Source: Thermocladium sp. (GTDB lineage: Archaea; Thermoproteota; Thermoprotei; Thermoproteales; Thermocladiaceae). Taken from it: a stretch of DNA of 9,641 bases. Where the stretch lies: NCBI GenBank assembly GCA_023269935.1, contig JAGDXC010000009.1:94055-103695 (forward strand). The letters run 5' to 3'. Below, piece after piece: positions 6,683 to 9,641 of the stretch (within the stretch, counting starts at the first letter, position 1; every line of letters starts with the position of its first letter). Position numbers and translations under genes: made by a program. The notes below the pieces were generated by a model that saw only the letters and a program-made list of their open reading frames with translations, ran no database searches and had not been told where the DNA came from.

Positions 6683-6697
6683 GAAAAAGTTTATATA
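6683..6697 (+). promoter_or_regulatory. Thermosome promoter; TATA readable in both directions
   Basis: GAAAAAG (6683-6689) followed by TTTATATA (6690-6697) is a strong crenarchaeal BRE plus TATA box, with the TATA centre about 29 nt before the ATG at 6723. On the minus strand the same bases read TATATAAA, about 34 nt before the ATG at 6660, so they could also drive the glycosyltransferase gene. The purine BRE is present only on the thermosome side. Confidence 0.7.
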
Positions 6698-6722
6698 GAA
6701 GCGATCTAAAGGCACGCCCAAT

Positions 6723-8384
6723 ATGAGCTCGCAAGCATACTTAACGCAAATAGGAGGAGTACCTGTACTAGTGCTAAAGGAGGGAACTCAAAGAGCCTTC
6801 GGAAAAGAAGCGCTCAGGGTAAATATAATGGTGGCCAAGGCCATAACAGAGGTAATGAAGTCCACGCTAGGTCCAAAGGGAATGGATAAAATGTTAATAG
6901 ATAGCCTAGGCGACATAACCATAACCAATGATGGAGCAACCATCCTAAATGAGATGGATGTACAGCATCCAATAGGCAAATTACTGGTGGAGATATCAAA
7001 GACGCAGGACGACGAGGTCGGAGATGGAACCACTACCTCAGTAATATTAACTGGCGGGTTGCTGGATGAAGCAGAGAAATTGATAGATAAGAACATCCAC
7101 CCAACAGTGATAATAACTGGCTATAAGAAGGCACTAGATGTAGGCATAGAGCACTTAAGGAAGATAGCGATACCAGTTAAGCGCGATGATATTGAGGTAC
7201 TGAAGAAAGTGGCTGCAACGTCGATGCATGGAAAAATAAGCGAAACCGTTAAGGACTACTTCGCTGAGTTAGCCGCAAAGGCGATGATGCAAGTCGCAGA
7301 GCAGAGGGGAAATGAGTGGGTGGCTGACCTCGATAATGTTCAAATAGTAAAGAAACATGGAGGTAGCCTCTTCGATACTCAATTAATAGATGGCATAGTC
7401 ATTGATAAGGAGGTAGTCCATGCATCAATGCCTAAGAAAGTAGAGAACGCAAAGATAGCTCTCCTCGATTCACCGCTGGAGGTAGAGAAGCCGGAGATAG
7501 ATGCTGAAATAAGGATAAATAGTCCAGACCAAATAAAGACGTTCCTGGATGAGGAAGAGAACATACTTAAATCATATGTTGATAAGTTGAAGGCAGTCGG
7601 CGCAAATGTGGTGTTCACGACAAAGGGAATAGATGATATTGCCCAGTACTACCTAGCGAAGGCCGGCATAATGGCGGTGAGGAGAGTTAAGAGGAGCGAC
7701 ATAGAGAAACTGGCCAAGGCCACCGGCGCCAGGATAGTCACCAGCATAAAGGACATTAGGCCAGAGGACCTCGGCACCGCCGGCTTAGTGGAGGAGAGGA
7801 AGGTGGGAGAGGAGAAGATGGTGTTCGTTGAGCAGTGCCCCAACCCCAAGGCCGTCACTATACTGGTGAGGGGCGCCGCGGATAGGATAGTTGATGAGAC
7901 CGAGAGAAGTCTCCAGGATGCGCTTCACGTGGCTAGGGACCTATTCAGGGAGGCCAAGATAGTTCCAGGCGGCGGCGCCTTTGAGATGGAGATCTCGAGG
8001 AAGGTGAGGGAGTACGGCAGGAAACTGCCTGGGAAGGAGCAGTTAGCCGTGCTTAAGTTCGCCGAGGCAGTGGAGCAGATACCCGTGATACTTGCGTTAA
8101 CCGCCGGCTTGGATCCGGTTGATGCCATAGCGGAGCTGAGGAAGAGACATGATGCTGGAGAAATAGATGCTGGCGTCGATGTCTTGAGTGGAAAGATAAC
8201 TAGAATGGGCCAGATGAATGTCTATGACCCGTTAATAGTTAAGGAGCAAGTGATTAAGAGCGCGGTTGAGGCATCAATAATGGTGCTGAGGATAGATGAT
8301 ATAATAGCTGCATCGCAGAGCAAGGTGGGCGGCGGAAGCAAGAAGAGCGGCTCAGAGGGCGGCGAGGGCTCTAAGGAGGATTAA
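6723..8384 (+). CDS. thsA/thsB-type: Thermosome subunit (group II chaperonin)
   Basis: This 553-residue subunit belongs to the archaeal ATP-dependent chaperonin, which forms a double ring that encloses and refolds proteins in the cytosol. Motifs in order are LGPKGMDK (49-56), NDGATIL (69-75), the nucleotide-binding GDGTTT (100-105), the apical substrate domain (about 215-370), VDETERSLQDAL with the hydrolytic aspartate D399 (by analogy with GroEL D398), PGGGAFE (415-421) and GLDPVDA (462-468). The C-terminal tail is glycine, lysine and glutamate-rich (GGGSKKSGSEGG). Length is normal. The start lies about 29 nt after the TATA centre, so the mRNA is near-leaderless. Which paralogue (alpha, beta or gamma) it is cannot be told here. 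The section from about 7660 to 8160 is clearly richer in GC than the rest of the gene. Confidence 0.97.
   Translation: MSSQAYLTQIGGVPVLVLKEGTQRAFGKEALRVNIMVAKAITEVMKSTLGPKGMDKMLIDSLGDITITNDGATILNEMDVQHPIGKLLVEISKTQDDEVGDGTTTSVILTGGLLDEAEKLIDKNIHPTVIITGYKKALDVGIEHLRKIAIPVKRDDIEVLKKVAATSMHGKISETVKDYFAELAAKAMMQVAEQRGNEWVADLDNVQIVKKHGGSLFDTQLIDGIVIDKEVVHASMPKKVENAKIALLDSPLEVEKPEIDAEIRINSPDQIKTFLDEEENILKSYVDKLKAVGANVVFTTKGIDDIAQYYLAKAGIMAVRRVKRSDIEKLAKATGARIVTSIKDIRPEDLGTAGLVEERKVGEEKMVFVEQCPNPKAVTILVRGAADRIVDETERSLQDALHVARDLFREAKIVPGGGAFEMEISRKVREYGRKLPGKEQLAVLKFAEAVEQIPVILALTAGLDPVDAIAELRKRHDAGEIDAGVDVLSGKITRMGQMNVYDPLIVKEQVIKSAVEASIMVLRIDDIIAASQSKVGGGSKKSGSEGGEGSKED
7660..8160 (+). other. GC-rich mosaic block within the thermosome gene
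   Basis: Counting by 60-base lines, GC is 57-63% in six of the eight lines from 7681 to 8160, with one at 52%. Sampled lines outside range from 38% (7501-7560) to 45% (7021-7080), with 43% at 8161-8220. Codon choice changes with it: GCC, GGC, ACC, GTC and GAG are frequent inside, while GCA, GGA and ATA dominate outside. The reading frame is unbroken. It spans about residues 313-479: the end of the apical domain and most of the C-terminal ATPase-side domain. Confidence 0.65.
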
Positions 8385-8392
8385 GCAGAAAC

Positions 8393-8403
8393 ATTTTTAA
8401 AAT
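8393..8403 (+). promoter_or_regulatory. TATA promoter of rpoK
   Basis: ATTTTTAAAAT lies 9 bp after the thermosome stop, with its centre about 29 nt before the ATG at 8428. rpoK can therefore be transcribed on its own as a leaderless mRNA, in addition to any read-through from the thermosome gene. Confidence 0.55.
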
Positions 8404-8427
8404 AATCCAATCCCGCAATTTTTAATT

Positions 8428-8694
8428 ATGGATAGCGAGTCTCTACCTTATCCTCCCCGACTAACTAAGTACGAGAAGGCTAAGATGATTGCAATACGCG
8501 CCAAGCAATTAGCAATGGGCGCTACACCCCTAATTGACGCTAAATCAATGGGTCTTCAGGATCCCATTCAGATAGCGATGGAGGAGTTCAATTCAGGTAA
8601 ACTGCCCTTCATAGTTGTGAGGAACTTGCCGAATGGCAAGAGACAGGAATACACAATTGATGAATTAAATAAAATAGAGGAATCACTCATTTAA
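8428..8694 (+). CDS. rpoK: DNA-directed RNA polymerase subunit K
   Basis: This 88-residue protein is the archaeal counterpart of eukaryotic Rpb6 and bacterial omega, a small subunit that clamps and stabilises the largest RNA polymerase subunit. Recognisable conserved segments are LTKYEKAKMIAIRAKQLAMG (12-31), followed by APPLI-like ATPLI (32-36). DPIQIAMEEFNSGKLPFIVVR (45-65) is the C-terminal family core. An extra stretch (66-88) extends the C-terminus with a final acidic helix. Length is normal. ATG at 8428 fits a leaderless message from the TATA element just after the thermosome stop. A pyrimidine-rich run (about 8712-8728) downstream may end transcription. Confidence 0.95.
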   Translation: MDSESLPYPPRLTKYEKAKMIAIRAKQLAMGATPLIDAKSMGLQDPIQIAMEEFNSGKLPFIVVRNLPNGKRQEYTIDELNKIEESLI

Positions 8695-8733
8695 GGGGCA
8701 CTGAAAAGAATCACACATCTTCTCTATTAAAAA

Positions 8734-8942
8734 TTAATCGCTTATAGATAATGAGGGAAAGTAGAGATTATATGAGAATAATGCGCTGGCTAATGATACT
8801 ATGGCGAAGCCTCCATATGTGTGCGCCAGCGATGAGTCGTAAAGGTCAAGAAACCTATTGCCCCAAATAAGCCATACAAATACGGGAACCTCTTCTTCCT
8901 GATTATGGATGCAACCACCGCCATTGCCACTCCCATATTCAC
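8734..8942 (-). pseudogene. Small membrane protein gene with an apparent frameshift
   Basis: Two minus-strand frames together read like one multi-pass membrane protein. From GTG at 8942 (or ATG at 8936) one frame gives a hydrophobic helix, a basic turn IIRKKRFPYLYG and the start of a second helix LFGAIGFL, then degenerates and stops at 8801-8799. From that point the adjacent frame continues smoothly as DLYDSSLAHTYGG, then a further helix FAIVSLASALFSYNLYF, and stops at 8734. The total of 209 bases is one short of a whole codon number. Upstream, TTCTTTTAAT sits 31 nt before the GTG, the usual leaderless spacing. The downstream frame alone (8734-8997, TTG start) reads poorly in its first half. 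The switch lies near 8825-8845. It could be a decayed gene, a sequencing error or recoding. I do not recognise the family. Confidence 0.4.
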
Positions 8943-8965
8943 GGGTTAACCCGCATTGCCTGGGC

Positions 8966-8976
8966 ATTAAAAGAAC
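8966..8976 (-). promoter_or_regulatory. Possible TATA promoter of the frameshifted gene
   Basis: The minus strand reads GTTCTTTTAAT from 8976 to 8966. The base before the T-run (8973) is 31 nt from the GTG at 8942, equal to the spacing seen at four other promoters here. It is weaker than the GAAAAAG-type promoters. Confidence 0.35.
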
Positions 8977-9010
8977 TATAACAAGTCTATAATACAAACC
9001 AACTCCCGTA

Positions 9011-9019
9011 CTTATAAAG
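9011..9019 (+). promoter_or_regulatory. TATA promoter of the exported-protein gene
   Basis: CTTATAAAG is centred near 9015, about 35 nt before the ATG at 9050. Transcription would start near 9041, leaving a leader of about 9 nt with no Shine-Dalgarno site. Confidence 0.5.
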
Positions 9020-9049
9020 AATTAACATATTACCTAGTTTGGGACTCCT

Positions 9050-9641
9050 ATGAGGGCAAAAGGCATGGATAAATCCATTATAGTAATTGCGCTTGTTTTA
9101 TGTATATTTGTCACTTCATTGGTTGTGCTCGCGTTGTGTACTCCTCGGCCCTTCTATGAATTGGGTTTGCCTTATGGCTATATAGCTTACATGAATGCGA
9201 GCCCTTCTTCTCTTCCTACATTAATTGTGAATGGGTACTTAAATGGATCCCCAATCCCATTCACCGTTAGCCTATTTGGCTTCAGTCCCAACCACATATA
9301 TGGCATTGGTGAGTACGGCAGTAATGGATCGCTAAGCATCAACTTAACGTGGCCGCTTAATTACGCGGCAATGCGTTGGTTCGATATATATGGGGACAGA
9401 TTATGGCCATCTATAATCCTCTTCGCGGACTACATGCGTGGAGACGAAGAGAGGGTTGCAATAATTACGATACCTTATGATCCAGCCTGGCTAGTGGCTA
9501 GGAGACCCGTATCAATTATATTGAATATAAACTTCAATGAGGTAAAGCCAATTCCAATACCAAGGGGAACAGGCATTAATTATAGCCTAGTGAGGTGGAA
9601 TAAATTGGATCCCTTTGGTTATTCCTATATTGGTAGCTGCA
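9050..9641 (+). CDS. Exported or membrane-anchored surface protein, 5' part only
   Basis: An open frame runs from ATG at 9050 to the window end (197 codons plus one base) with no stop, so the gene is truncated by the window. Residues 9-30 (IIVIALVLCIF and onward) form one hydrophobic segment after a basic start, a signal peptide or anchor. The rest is tyrosine, proline and beta-former rich. It has five N-glycosylation sequons (N49 AS, N65 GS, N92 GS, N98 LT, N177 YS), which strongly suggests an extracytoplasmic protein. The section about 55-100, with NGYLNGSPIPFTVSLFG followed by GSLSINLT, has the alternating pattern of an Ig-like beta-sandwich; that is inference. I do not recognise the family. 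Large secreted proteins of this style are common in Thermoproteales. ATG at 9050 follows a TATA box at 9011-9019. Confidence 0.75.
   Translation, partial: MRAKGMDKSIIVIALVLCIFVTSLVVLALCTPRPFYELGLPYGYIAYMNASPSSLPTLIVNGYLNGSPIPFTVSLFGFSPNHIYGIGEYGSNGSLSINLTWPLNYAAMRWFDIYGDRLWPSIILFADYMRGDEERVAIITIPYDPAWLVARRPVSIILNINFNEVKPIPIPRGTGINYSLVRWNKLDPFGYSYIGSC

Noticed and set aside
8656..8706. Possible C/D-box sRNA overlapping the rpoK stop (TTGATGA ... CTGA)
   Set aside because: The C box is imperfect and no internal D' or C' boxes are visible.
1..9641. Mobile element, CRISPR array or defence island
   Set aside because: No transposase or integrase motifs, no regularly spaced repeats and no recognised defence proteins were seen on either strand.

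Overview
The window reads as a piece of a crenarchaeal chromosome. It carries a group II chaperonin (thermosome) subunit, the archaeal RNA polymerase subunit RpoK and an intron-containing tRNA-Ser. Most genes start without a Shine-Dalgarno site, and the start codon lies about 31-40 bases downstream of a crenarchaeal BRE/TATA element such as GAAAAAGTTTA. Moderate GC (low to mid 40s percent by eye), many ATA and AGG/AGA codons, and the style of the thermosome and surface proteins suggest a hyperthermophilic or thermoacidophilic member of the Thermoproteales (Caldivirga/Vulcanisaeta/Thermocladium-like). That placement is inference, not a database result.

Layout. Bases 1-254 hold no gene but contain two palindromes. 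The left third is read on the minus strand. It holds a two-pass membrane protein with a glycosylation-prone outer domain (255-785), tRNA-Ser(GGA) with a 13-nt intron and an encoded CCA (859-958), a cytosolic DsbA-like thiol oxidoreductase (1217-1756), and an ABC-2 exporter pair whose permease and ATPase genes overlap (1802-3455). A 196-bp divergent region then carries two promoters and a 25-bp operator-like palindrome. A plus-strand operon encodes a MoxR-type AAA+ ATPase and a divergent membrane-anchored DUF58-like protein (3652-5561; the genes overlap by 4 bp). It meets, tail to tail, a minus-strand GT-B-like glycosyltransferase (5572-6660). That gene is divergent from the thermosome gene (6723-8384) across only 62 bp, with a TATA sequence readable in both directions. 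rpoK follows under its own leaderless promoter (8428-8694). A small frameshifted membrane-protein gene lies on the minus strand (8734-8942). The right edge holds the first 197 codons of a large exported, sequon-rich protein that runs off the window (9050 onward).

How the genes fit together. The thermosome and rpoK are housekeeping genes. The MoxR/DUF58 pair is the widespread chaperone-like module whose partners are usually membrane or surface proteins. The ABC exporter, glycosyltransferase and two secreted or membrane glycoprotein candidates give the neighbourhood a cell-envelope flavour, but no pathway can be proven from the sequence.

I see no mobile element, CRISPR array or obviously novel multi-gene system. 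The observations most worth following up are a roughly 500-bp GC-rich block inside the thermosome gene (likely recombination with a paralogue or relative), the frameshifted membrane-protein gene near 8800, the operator-like palindrome between the ABC and MoxR promoters, and the degraded DUF58 motifs.
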